Source: Vandiemenella viatica
Taxonomy: Eukaryota > Arthropoda > Insecta > Orthoptera > Morabidae
Length of the DNA stretch: 64,000 nt
Assembly (NCBI GenBank): GCA_031002005.1
Contig: CM061919.1
Span: forward strand, 32,081,088-32,145,087
Direction: 5' to 3'
Shown here: piece after piece, positions 21,305 through 31,851 of the stretch
Position numbering within the stretch: position 1 is the stretch's first letter
Layout of the letters: the number at the start of each line of letters is the position of its first letter
The notes under the pieces: model-generated
The model's input: only the letters and a program-made list of their open reading frames with translations
The model's database searches: none
Told to the model about the DNA's origin: nothing
Program-made: the position numbers and the translations under genes

Positions 21305-22304
21305 NNNNNNNNNNNNNNNNNNNNNNNNNNNNNNNNNNNNNNNNNNNNNNNNNNNNNNNNNNNNNNNNNNNNNNNNNNNNNNNNNNNNNNNNNNNNNNNN
21401 NNNNNNNNNNNNNNNNNNNNNNNNNNNNNNNNNNNNNNNNNNNNNNNNNNNNNNNNNNNNNNNNNNNNNNNNNNNNNNNNNNNNNNNNNNNNNNNNNNNN
21501 NNNNNNNNNNNNNNNNNNNNNNNNNNNNNNNNNNNNNNNNNNNNNNNNNNNNNNNNNNNNNNNNNNNNNNNNNNNNNNNNNNNNNNNNNNNNNNNNNNNN
21601 NNNNNNNNNNNNNNNNNNNNNNNNNNNNNNNNNNNNNNNNNNNNNNNNNNNNNNNNNNNNNNNNNNNNNNNNNNNNNNNNNNNNNNNNNNNNNNNNNNNN
21701 NNNNNNNNNNNNNNNNNNNNNNNNNNNNNNNNNNNNNNNNNNNNNNNNNNNNNNNNNNNNNNNNNNNNNNNNNNNNNNNNNNNNNNNNNNNNNNNNNNNN
21801 NNNNNNNNNNNNNNNNNNNNNNNNNNNNNNNNNNNNNNNNNNNNNNNNNNNNNNNNNNNNNNNNNNNNNNNNNNNNNNNNNNNNNNNNNNNNNNNNNNNN
21901 NNNNNNNNNNNNNNNNNNNNNNNNNNNNNNNNNNNNNNNNNNNNNNNNNNNNNNNNNNNNNNNNNNNNNNNNNNNNNNNNNNNNNNNNNNNNNNNNNNNN
22001 NNNNNNNNNNNNNNNNNNNNNNNNNNNNNNNNNNNNNNNNNNNNNNNNNNNNNNNNNNNNNNNNNNNNNNNNNNNNNNNNNNNNNNNNNNNNNNNNNNNN
22101 NNNNNNNNNNNNNNNNNNNNNNNNNNNNNNNNNNNNNNNNNNNNNNNNNNNNNNNNNNNNNNNNNNNNNNNNNNNNNNNNNNNNNNNNNNNNNNNNNNNN
22201 NNNNNNNNNNNNNNNNNNNNNNNNNNNNNNNNNNNNNNNNNNNNNNNNNNNNNNNNNNNNNNNNNNNNNNNNNNNNNNNNNNNNNNNNNNNNNNNNNNNN
22301 NNNN
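21305..22304. other. Assembly gap, 1000 N
   Basis: A run of exactly 1000 N, which suggests a placeholder of unknown true size. Nothing can be said about its content. Confidence 0.99.
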
Positions 22305-22596
22305 ATGATTTTACTCAAAACAGCAGCATTAAAAACCCAGCAGCAAACTTACAGTCTGTTTTTGCAACGATTTTTTAGGAAATTTCATTTTTTTAAGCAT
22401 ATCGCTCATGTATATACAAAGCAGCCTAACATATGGAAAATTGCACATAATTTTTTTCTAATAAATTTTTACAATAATTTTAGAAATCTTACATATTTTT
22501 TTTTTTTTTTCGGGGTATGCACAGCGGTGATACAAACAGTTATATGTACAGAATTTACAGCCACCTACACAGTGCACCAAACCCATACTTACATGG

Positions 22597-22725
22597 GATA
22601 AATGGTATATTTTATCTTCAGTCATTCACTCTTTACAAACATTCATACATCATTTACTTAGGTACACACTTATGCCCCCCGGTAGGGTCTCTATCCCGTA
22701 AGGGAAAATATACCATTTATCATCC
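22597..22725. repeat. Inverted repeat around a 90-base spacer
   Basis: GATAAATGGTATATTTTA near 22599 and AAAATATACCATTTATC near 22706 are near-perfect inverse copies. The stretch 22305-22596 is otherwise T-rich and unassigned. The feature may be the terminal hairpin of an element that continues into the gap. Confidence 0.6.
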
Positions 22726-22871
22726 ATCCTAGACAGACCAAGTTTGGATATTTTGCTGAGTATTTACAGTATGGAGGCAGGAACCTATTCTTCGCTGAAG
22801 ATGGAATTTAGATGTTGCACCATGGAGACAATTTACATAATCTTCCATCTGTAAGACGTGAGTGACTGAGT

Positions 22872-22905
22872 GGGCCAAACCCTTAGCCCGTCTAGGGTTT
22901 GGCCC
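22872..22905. repeat. 12-bp perfect hairpin near the 3' end of the polB remnant
   Basis: GGGCCAAACCCT (22872-22883) and AGGGTTTGGCCC (22894-22905) are perfect inverse copies with a 10-base loop. The right arm falls inside the end of the minus-strand polymerase frame, and the rest lies just downstream of it. Confidence 0.7.
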
Positions 22906-24525
22906 GATTCTCGCCAGAACAGAATGTGTACATCATTAATCGCAACCCGGCACACTCCACAACAGAAGTGCCGTTTGTCTCGTATTTCACAACGCCGACA
23001 ACCTTTCCATTATATGACTCTATCCCGAAAGGGTTGTCGGTGCTATACCGAGACGTGTCAAACTCATACTTGTTGTGTAAAATCACTTCACATGGATCGC
23101 GGTTCATCATGTAAATGAAGCTGTTCGTGTCCATAAAAAGCAGCTTGGTGCTTCCAAAGCGAGGAATAGCGAATTCATAATGAAAACGATACATTCTCAC
23201 TTTGGAAGGTCAAGAATTCACATTCCGACATCAACAGGTTTATTATAAAGCATTCGCACTTTCACCATCTGCAGGGCTACAAAGTCTTCACGGTAAATAG
23301 TTATGTGCTTGATCCTGGGTGAAGCTACATAATTGAAGACACCTCGGTGACCCGCCCAATCTGTACACAATTTCACGTCACCGTGTCTGCAAATATCCTT
23401 CATTGGTTTTCCGAAAATTGAATTGTTCATTAACTTGTAGAAATCTCTCCAGAAATCTATGTTTTGTTGTCAGCAAGAATCCGTGTTGAGAGAGATGTAG
23501 TCTTTCAACTACTGTGACTGGTTGAAAGAAATCACGCGATGTATTTTACTCACTTGCAACTCGTTAATGGAGGACATACCATACCTTGTTCTCCAGTGTG
23601 GTCATCAACTTGGAGAGTGTAGAACCTTCCGGGGCTTTGTGCTCTGGACATGGCGGTAGGTCTGCTAGATCGTCGTGTTTATCCTGAGGAATCATAAGGT
23701 CTAAATCCAACACGAATCTCCTAGGCGAGTCGATTGCAATGCTCATAAAATCTACGCTCGCAATCTGATCGGCCGACAACCACTGAAAGCCACCAGAGGA
23801 TAGATGCTTGGACACAGCCCAGCCAAACAAGATTGTTCACGTCAACTCATATGATGAAATTGTCTGGCGTCTCGCGGTTGTACTCCAACATGTATTTGTT
23901 ATTTGCCTTGGCTTAACGATGGACGCACTGCAAAATACTTCCGCGAATTCCGCGTTCGAAAAGGAGCAGCATGTCGATATCAGTCAGAAGGTCCAGTTCG
24001 ACACATGTGCCCCTTAACATGGTCTGCCACGAAAGGCCTGTGGATGTAAAGTAGTAGGCGGGGTCCAGGGTGTATCTCCCCAAACATACATTTTTCAAAC
24101 AGATCTGAAAGTAGCCGCACATCTGTCTCCTTGTCTTGATTTACGCCCAAAGTCTTGATCTACTCCCAAAGTCTTGATCTGGAAAGTCGGCCACTCTTGT
24201 GCGTAATCGGCATCTGAAATATCATTCTCCGACAGTGAACTGTAAATTTTTTTTTTTGGAGGAAGTGTTGCCTCGTCGAGCTTCTCCCCGGATCAATATA
24301 CTCGTAGTGGAAGACTCCTTTTCGCTTAACTAATTGAATCTTCTCGGAGTCGCCAAAATGAGCACGAGAAATGTTCATGTCGCGATCCTAAAGTTTGTCT
24401 AATGGGGCTTATATAAAGAGTCCAGAAATCTTGACATAATTGAACTTTTTTAGAAAAAAGAAATGTAGCGTTCAGTGTTAAAGGGAAGTACATCCACCGC
24501 ATCGCCATCGAGGTCGGATAATGCT
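22892..24525 (-). pseudogene. Polinton-type DNA polymerase B, C-terminal part, decayed
   Basis: Consecutive frame pieces on the minus strand follow the order of protein-primed family B polymerases of Polinton/Maverick elements and their virus relatives. RAHFGDSEKIQLVKRKGVF lies near 24350, LDPAYYFTSTGLSWQTMLRG near 24060, TDIDMLLLFERGIRGSI near 23960, MNNSIFGKPM at 23430, and LLFMDTNSFIYMM near 23130. The pieces are in different frames, so there are at least four frameshifts. The metal-binding DTDS motif reads DTNS, so a catalytic Asp is lost. The upstream half of the gene lies beyond the LINE, at 28757-30010. Confidence 0.8.
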
Positions 24526-24755
24526 ATAACTATTGAGCCTCCGCAGCCGTAGCAGCAGTAGGTAACTTTTGTGTGTGATTTAAATTGTGCTAGTTTTTGT
24601 CGTTATCTTTGAATATTTCCTGTTTAGGTAGTGTGCCAGTCAGTTGAGGCTCCGTAGTCGTAGCAGCAGTAGCCACGAGCCTTAGCAGCCGTTAGTAGCG
24701 GTCGCCGATTTTTATGTATTCATTTGTAGTTCCATTTTTGTCTGTTTCAGGTGAC

Positions 24756-25633
24756 ATGGCTTGTGCAAAGTGTTCTGGTAGGCGCTTTTTTCTCGAGGAG
24801 ATTCTTAATAGTATGGCGTCCCTTCAAGCGCAGGTATGGAGCATCCTAGACGAGCAGCGGCAGTTCGTCGAAGAAATTTCGCAACCAACTGTAGTGGAAC
24901 CGGCAAGTATGGATTTTCAGGTTCCAGTTGCAGAAAACGTCTGGCATCGTGTGGATCGGAGAAAGGCGTCGAAATTCCCAATTAGCCGAAGGGAAAATGA
25001 TACCTTTCCACTAAGTAACGCGTTTTCTGTGTTGCAGGAGGCTGTTGATTCAAGCGCGAATGGCCCAGAAGAGCAGCAGGGAAGATTTACTCGCAGACCC
25101 CGAGCCTTGCCAGGAAAAGGAATACTGTCATTGGCAGCTCCAACGTGCGACGGCTGGAGAAACCGCAACGTGACTTAGCCACGAAGAACGGTGCAGATCC
25201 TCATACTAACGTTCATTCCGTTTCTCTTTCAGGAGCAACCGTACCACGTGTCATGGAGGCCATTCCAAAAGCCATTAGGGAATCGAACTGCCGTCAGTTA
25301 AGAGTAGCTGCGCACGTCGGCAATAATGACTCGTGTATTGTTTCTGTTCCAGATATAGTTAAATCCATGGACAAGTTGGGCCGAAAGGTGTATGAAGCCG
25401 CGTGTCGATTGTGGGGGGGGGGGGGGGCTTGGAAGATCTTTAATTTATATAGTAATTTGCAGGAGCTGTGTCGCAAAAACAACTGGGGCTTCGTCGACCT
25501 TCGTCCGATGATAGCTGCTAGCTGGGACGCATTTGACAGGTCGGGCGTCCACTACACACCTAGAACGGCGTCCAAGGTGGCTGCTAAAATATGGAACCGT
25601 CTTGATATGAATTATTTTTTAGGAACAGCGTGA
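24756..25633 (+). pseudogene. CR1/L2 ORF1 with SGNH-esterase-like domain
   Basis: The ATG at 24756 opens MACAKCSGRRFFLEEILNSM, a Cys pair followed by a likely coiled coil. A frameshift near 25110 moves the reading to the frame with TVIGSSNVRRLEKPQ, SLSGATVPRVMEAI, VAAHVGNNDSC and DRSGVHYTPRTASKVA. The GSS, GxND and DxxxxH blocks are the signature of SGNH/GDSL hydrolases, a domain known in ORF1 of CR1 and L2 elements. A run of 13 G at about 25414-25426 sits inside the domain and may be an assembly or replication error. The stop overlaps the start of the ORF2 frame (GTGA). Confidence 0.8.
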
Positions 25634-28509
25634 GGACCGAGGATCCTTCATTTCATCGAAGAGGATGTGCTGATAACATAGAAGCTGGTCCCGGTAGTGA
25701 TGTCGCGAATAGTTTTTATATTAAAGCTCCAATTACTTCACCCGTTTACCGTCAGGGTGGGAGTATGAAAAATGTTATTTTAGACTCCACAAATAACAAT
25801 ACGAAGCAGCTAAGGATAATGGTACTAAATTGTCGGAGTATTAGAGGGAAAGTAGCGAATTTTCACGCCTCAGTTGCGACTAATGATGTCGATATAATAC
25901 TAGGAACTGAGAGCTGGTTGACGCCTGAAGTTGAATCTAGCGAAGTATTTTGCCCTTATTTCAATGTATTTCGGAAGGACAGAACTGTCTCAATGGGCGG
26001 GGGTGTGTTAGTGGCCGTAAGTAAAACCGTTAATTGCTCTGTCGTAACTGAAACGGAAAATTTTTGCGAGTTAATATGGGTCAAGGTAAAAATTGGCAAA
26101 AATTTAGAGTTCATACTCGGGTCATTTTATCGACCTCCAGATTCTGATGTGGCTAACGCATAATACTTCAGAGAGTCGCTTAATAACATTTACAAAAAAT
26201 TTCAAGGACATATACTGATCGTGGGTGGTGACTTTAACCTACCGTCGGTTAGGTGGGACACGTACACGTTCAGGTTGGGTGGAAGAGATAGGTTAATAAC
26301 CGAAACGTTCCTAGAATCATTTGCAGAAAGATCTCTTGAACAGATGGTCGAAGAGCCAACGCGGTGCGACAAAGATTCCTCGTCCATTCTGGATCTTTTT
26401 CTAATTAGTAATCCTGATATTGTAGATAAAGTTTGTATAGAAGATGGTATAAGTGATCACAAGGCGGTTGTGGTAACGTTAAACTCTAGTCTGAGTCTGA
26501 GGCATGACAAAGAGAAACTCGTTTTTGCTTCGAAAAGGCAAACGATGCGGGTATGGTTGATCACTTTGCGAAGAATTTTGAAACGTACACGCTAAATACA
26601 AATGTTGATGAACTTTGGTTTAATTTAAAAGAACTAATATGGACCGGTTTAAACCAGTTTGTTCCTAAGAAGTGTATTAAGGTCAGTAATAACTTCCCTT
26701 GGTTAAAGGGGAAGTGAAACGTTTGCTCAGGAGGCAAAGGCGTTTACATGCCGCGGTGAAAAATCAGGGGACCCATCTAATCGTACTAAATTAGTCCAGT
26801 TGCGTACGGAAGTGCGTAAGGCAATGCGCGATGCGTTTAAAGAATTCCAAGCCAGGAATTTATCCGAAGATCTGATTACAAATCCAAAAAAGTTCTGGTC
26901 GTATATCAAATTAATAAGAGACTCTCGTAAGGTTATGCCGTCGCTGATTAAAGAAAATGGTGAATTATCAGTAACAAGCGTATAGAAAGCAGAAATTTTG
27001 AATGGTATATTTAAAAAGGCTTTCACGATAGAAAACTCATAGGAGATACCCATATTTAACAATTGTACCAACAAAATTATGAATGATCTCGCTCTTGATG
27101 TCGAGGGAATAACTAAACTGCTTATGAATGTAAAAACCAATAAGGCTCCCGGACCAGACGGTATTCCTACAAGATTCTACTCAAGATACGCAAAGGAAAT
27201 TGCACCGTATTCGATGAAATTGTATACCGTCTCTTTGGATCAAGGAAAAATACCAGCCGAATGGAAGACCACTATTGTAACTCCAGTGTTTAAAAATGGG
27301 AATGTTAATGATCCTCAGGATTATAGGCCGATCTCGTTAACTTCAATATTTTGCAGGATTTTAGAACATATCATCTATTCAAATGTCATGCGGTTCTTGG
27401 ATGAAGGTGAGCTTTTAAATCCAAATCAACATGGATTCAGAAAAGACCGATGCTGCGAAACACAACTTGCACTTCTAATTCACGACTTGTGCCGAATTAT
27501 AGATGAGCAATCCCAGGTTGATTTAATTCTATTAGACTTTAAAAAAGCTTTCGACACTGTACCTCACACTAGGTTACTTAGGAAACATCGCGGTTACGGC
27601 ATATCTAGACAAATATGCGACAGGGTTGCAGACTTACTGAAGGGCAAAACACAGTGTGTAGTTCTCGACAGTGAGCGTTCATCACTTACTGAAGTGGGGT
27701 CTGGAGTTCCCCAGGGAAACTTGTTAGGGCCTTTATTGTTTCTCATATACATCAATGATCTATGCGACATAATAGGGGGGGATGAAAAGATTATTTGCCG
27801 CGAAATCAAAACCTAGGACGACTGCGCATTGTTACAAGACGATATTATGAAAATAATTGCGTGTTGTAAAGATTGGCAGTTGGAGTTAAACGCTAAAAAG
27901 TGCCAAGTCATGCGTGTAAGTAAAAAGGTGACACCATTTAACTATGAATATACTATTAATGTCCTTAGAACGGTAGATTCCGCTAAATACCTAGGGGTAA
28001 CAATACGTAATAATTTGTCGTGGAATGAGCATATCGAGAATGTAATGGAAAAAGCAAATCGTATGATCCGATTTCTAGGTCGTAATTTAAATCAATGCAC
28101 TCAGGAAGTTAAATCAATTGTATACAAGTCACTAGTACGTCCTCACTTAGAATATTGTTGTTCTGTATGGGGTCCCCATCAAAAGGGGTTAATGGAGGCT
28201 TTAGAGATGGTCCAAAGGAGAGCCGCCCGATTCGTGACAGGTATATATAGTTGGAGGGAAAGCGTAAGTGCGATGTTGAAGGGGTTAGGTCGGGAAGACC
28301 TGGAACACCGAAGGAAGCTAATTTAAAAATTCACGACAGAGGTATTGCGGAATGACAGCCAGCAAATATTGCTACCAGCAACATTCATATCTCGAAATGA
28401 CCGCGAAAATAAGATAAGAGAAATCAGGGCCAGAACTGATTCATTTCTGTACTCATTTTTCCCACGAGCGATTAGGGAGTGGAATAGAAAGGATTTATCG
28501 GACGAGTAA
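25630..28509 (+). pseudogene. CR1/L2 ORF2: endonuclease and reverse transcriptase
   Basis: The first good ATG is at 25765 (MKNVILDSTN). Endonuclease motifs are IMVLNCRSIRGKVANF, ILGTESWL, GSFYRPPDS, VGGDFNLPSVRWD and GISDHKAVVVT. A TAA at 26161 interrupts the frame, which then continues without shift. After a frameshift near 26540 and others up to 27060, the reverse transcriptase runs KAPGPDGIPTRFY, YRPISLTSIFCRILE, LLDFKKAFDTVPH and GVPQGNLLGPLLFLIY. At 27800-27816 a 17-base insertion splits the catalytic FADD box. The tail LVRPHLEYCCSVWGPHQ and REWNRKDLS follows, to a stop at 28509. Confidence 0.85.
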
Positions 28510-28552
28510 ACTTAAAATCCGACAGGAGTTGCTTTCGATAAAGCATTCCAGC

Positions 28553-28748
28553 CATCCTGATCTGGGTTTTCCATGGTTTTCCCAGATCACTCCACGCGAA
28601 TGTGGGGATGGTTCCTCACAATAGCCCATGGGCGCCTCCTGCCATATCCCTTATAACCCTTCCAAACCATAACCCTTTTCGATAGGTGCAATGCACCCTC
28701 CGCCACACAATTTTAGTGAATCGCGGAGTAATAATAATTATAATAGTA
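28553..28748 (+). other. LINE 3' UTR with a segment shared with a SINE
   Basis: 28553-28616 (CATCCTGATCTGGGTTTTCC...) matches 56649-56712 in the SINE at 56572 at about 51 of 64 positions by hand count, and weaker likeness continues for about 40 bases. The phrase GGTTTTCCCAGATC can pair with GATCTGGGTTTTCC partly, so the segment may fold. The very 3' end is an AT-rich trinucleotide tail. Confidence 0.75.
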
Positions 28749-28756
28749 ATAACTAT

Positions 28757-30010
28757 AAAACAAGCGCCATACCCAGAAAGATTGTGCAAGAAAATGGGTA
28801 TGTAGTTTTAGTCTTAAACTGCAAACTACAGTTATTATGTGTAACGCCCCTGAATTTTCCGGTGATATGACCTTCCTACACTCCTTGCAAATTTTGTCAA
28901 CATCATTGGCAAGCTTGACAAGTTGTTCCACAAGCCACTTCTCGGGGTTTGCAACCGAGAAGGAGTTGAAACATGACAGACAAGGTACGTCGGAACAAAC
29001 GATCTGGTATGCCGCAGCAAGTGGGGTGTGTTTCTGGAAATCAGTTGAGTGAGAAGCGTTGGGTGAGGGAATACATGAATTATAAAGTTCGGACAAACTT
29101 TCGAAATCCGCGTAAACGACGACGAGAACACGCTGCTGGTGCGAAAAATCCTTGAATTTTTAAGATTTATCGTCATCGCCTGGCAAATCTACTCTACCCA
29201 GACTAACACTTCCGAAATCAATCTCGTGTCAGTACAGGATATATTTGTGACCGAAATGCTGTAGACTTCTGTCTCATATATGCATAGCAACTTTATGATT
29301 ACTTAACAAAGAACTATCTAGCTGTGGAAAGTTGCGGATCTAACAGTAATGTAATTTCCCACTACCATTAGAATGCAGCAATACGTTGATGTGGTTATCG
29401 CGTTTGTCTTCAGTTAGGTGTAAGGCCCTACAACTTCAGTCCTATCATTAATAAGATCCAAACTGAAAACATTTACAGAAATGCCTAGATTTTGCATCTC
29501 GAATTTGGAAATATCTGAGAGTTTTACTGGAAACTCTATATCAAAACCTTGGCTTTCGAATGCCTCCCTAAGAGTTGTGTTGTTATGTGCCTGTACTTGA
29601 GCTGTAAGAAGAGTCTATAAAAAACAAAATTCGTTGTCGTTTTGAACGTTGACTACAGCTTTCTTTATTTGGATATCAACTGGCAAAGCCAAATGGGAAG
29701 ACCCCCATCAGAAAGGTTGATAATTCGAAATGTTTATGTTGAGGGAAATTAATTTTTCGAGGTATTTTCCCGAATCTCTCACCTAAAACACTTCCAGTTT
29801 CGTCCTGATCTCTGACTTCACATAAATCTCGTACCAATCAGACAGGTGACTGCTGGTCGTGACTTGACGCATTTTAGTTAAGAAATACAAATTTGCTGAT
29901 ATGGAATTTAAACCTATCTGAACTGTAAATGATGTAGCAAACCCAACCTGAAGCTTGATGTCTGAGGTGGAATGGTTACTTACAACTTCACGGATTTGAT
30001 TTGGCAATAG
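28757..30010 (-). pseudogene. Polinton-type DNA polymerase B, N-terminal part
   Basis: On the minus strand, pieces appear in the expected order: KKAVVNVQNDNEF near 29660, EFPVKLSDISKFE near 29540, VVYADFESLSEL near 29110 and FRGVTHNNCS near 28850. YADFE is the ExoI motif of family B polymerases. The piece closest to the LINE ends inside the sequence that contains the next exonuclease motif. The frame resumes across the LINE at 24525 if the insertion is disregarded. Several frameshifts and stops exist (for example near 29620 and 29420). The first 75 codons (30007-29783) are compatible with the variable region upstream of the polymerase but carry no motif I know. Confidence 0.75.
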
Positions 30011-30032
30011 AGTGAAACAATCATCTATAAAA

Positions 30033-30330
30033 TTAAGTAGTACAAAAAAAATTCAAAATTTCGAATAGTCCCAGGATAAATTCTATTTTAAAACCACTCA
30101 TTCTGTCTTCAAGTTTTAAGCCCCTAGCATCAGCAATCTGACTTCTTGGTGCTGCTGCTGACTTTGACTGCTGCTGCCTGCTTATACTACTTCTAAAAGG
30201 CTGTTCCCATGGTCGCCACATATTTGCGTCGGCTGCAGGTCTCAGCACGTTGACGGCTTAGGGGCTTAACATGATTGCGGCTGCAGGTATCCGCATGTTG
30301 GCGGCAGGTCCCACCATGATTGCATTCGCA
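30033..30330 (-). other. Exon-like segment with Ala/Pro repeats
   Basis: A pyrimidine-rich acceptor TATATTCTTTCAG precedes GGACTGCGAATGCAATC at about 30335 on the minus strand. The segment translates with repeated phrases like GPAANMRIPAAA and LRPAADANMW, then QQQSKSAAAPR. One stop interrupts the repeats. It lies just upstream of the polymerase remnant and could be a leader exon or a minisatellite. No domain is recognised. Confidence 0.35.
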
Positions 30331-30335
30331 GTCCC

Positions 30336-31455
30336 TGAAAGAATATATAAATAACAATGATAATAACGAAGTTGATTTCTAATTCCAAGTGATTATATGA
30401 ATACAACTGATGTTAGGTTTATCAATCAAATCAATCCTCTTCCTCTTTTTATTTGGAAGTTCACCTCCTTAGTCCGGCGCCAGCATATTTTTGACGGCAG
30501 GTCTTAAGGCACTCTTCCTCTTTTTACCTCCTACATGCTGCCTGACAAGTGGTTGAAAAGACCCTGAAAAAGATTTGCTATCTTTATTTTAAAAAATTTA
30601 AAAAAACATAAAAATTTTACAGTAACATTTAGTCAAGTGGGTTAATTAGTGGGGTAAATCTAAAAAGTACACACAGTGAAAATAATTCACTTAAATGTAA
30701 TTTTTAAATTTACATGTGATATATGAACACGACTGATGAAGGATTACCATTTGAGTCATTCTTCCTCCTTACAACTGACTCCTGGCTGTTTAAGGTGACT
30801 TTGCAAGGCACCTCGCGTATTAGCGATAATTCTGAGTTCTGGTGGAACGATTCAATGCAGCGTGTTTAAGTTCATGATTAAATGTTCCTATTACTATAGG
30901 TTCAATTTTGTCCGGTCGCCAGTGGGGATTCCACAACTAATACTAGGAATTAAAGTTATTCACAAAACTAATCACTTGAAGCAGCACGTGGTGGCAGCTA
31001 TACTACTAAAATGAGTAGGAATTACTACCACACAAATCACAAAAGTTTGCATTCAACAAACAACTTTATTATCTGGAGAAACACGAAAATACACCGCCGA
31101 AGTATCCACCAGTTACAGTGACCCGTGTAATCGAACTTCTATCACCAAAGTTTGCAGGATTCGAACCGAGTAGGCGAAAGTAGTATACGGTGCCGCTATC
31201 ACAATGATTAGAAAGTTCGGAGCACTGTCCTCGTCCGCGTGCACTGAACACTCCAAATAATACTTGAAATTACAGTACACGTTAGTTGCACCGTTACAAT
31301 CACTTTTAGATTATCGTTCCCGCGGTATTGTCCTCAACAGTCGGCAACTTCCGCCATTAGGTCCACACGGTATTGCCGCGTACTGTAGACTGTCGCCATG
31401 TTGTTTAGACTCCGTCAAAGATATCCCCACTCACAGATACTCCTCTCGATCTGTG
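30336..31455. other. Unassigned interval upstream of the polymerase remnant
   Basis: Mostly AT-rich. A short basic frame on the minus strand near 30560-30430 contains KKRKSALRPAVKNMLA and KKRKRID, reminiscent of small basic virion-core proteins of Polinton-like elements, but too short to call. Around 31060-31450 the sequence is less AT-rich without a coding signal. Confidence 0.3.
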
Positions 31456-31830
31456 TTAGTTCGATGGTATCATTACAACTTGTTGTGGCTCCTGGCTTCT
31501 TAATGGCATTGCTGCTGGTTGCGACCAGTATACTGGCTCCCAGCTGTTTGAGGTGATCGGTTGTGGCCGGAAAACTGCTTCCCAGCTAGTTGAGGCGATC
31601 GGTTGTGGCCCCCGAGCAGTTGATGTCATTGCTGTCGGTCGTGGCCAATAAACTGGTTCCGGCTGGTTGAGGCGACCAGATATGGCCAGTAAACTTGCCC
31701 CAGCTGGTTGAGGTGACCGGTTGTGGTCCCCTGCTTGTTGATGGTATGGCTTTCGGCCACCAGTTAGACACTTCCGTTGGCCACTATTCAGGTGCTGCAT
31801 GTTGAGATGATAGACCGCGGTCTGCAACAA
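31456..31830 (-). repeat. Minisatellite that encodes an open frame
   Basis: Imperfect units containing GCTGGTTGAGGCGATCGGTTGTGGCC recur about every 60 to 70 bases between 31530 and 31730. The minus strand stays open for 124 codons with recurring QPAG, PVYW and RPQPI phrases. A TTTGTTGCAG acceptor-like site precedes the frame at 31823. It resembles the Ala/Pro segment at 30033-30330 in being a repeat-coded exon candidate. Confidence 0.45.
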
Positions 31831-31851
31831 AAAATTAAATCAAATTATACA

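Larger units (their letters stand above)
24534..28748 (+). mobile_element. CR1/L2-type LINE inserted in the polymerase B gene
   Basis: ATAACTAT at 24526-24533 and 28749-28756 is a perfect 8-bp target duplication. The element has a GC-rich 5' leader with CCGTAGCAGCAGTAG repeats, ORF1 with an esterase-like domain, ORF2 with endonuclease and reverse transcriptase, a structured 3' UTR and a TAATAATAATTATAATAGTA tail. It looks full length. Because the flanking duplication is intact and the flanks are old polymerase sequence, it arrived after the Polinton. Both ORFs have frameshifts. Confidence 0.9.

Noticed and set aside
20624..22601. Long ORFs of 370 to 560 codons near the gap
   Set aside because: They run through N bases; only the part 21079-20624 belongs to a real frame (LINE ORF1).
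29096..29176. A host gene of about 127 codons on the minus strand
   Set aside because: Its sequence continues the Polinton polymerase B order (YADFE motif upstream), so it is part of that remnant.
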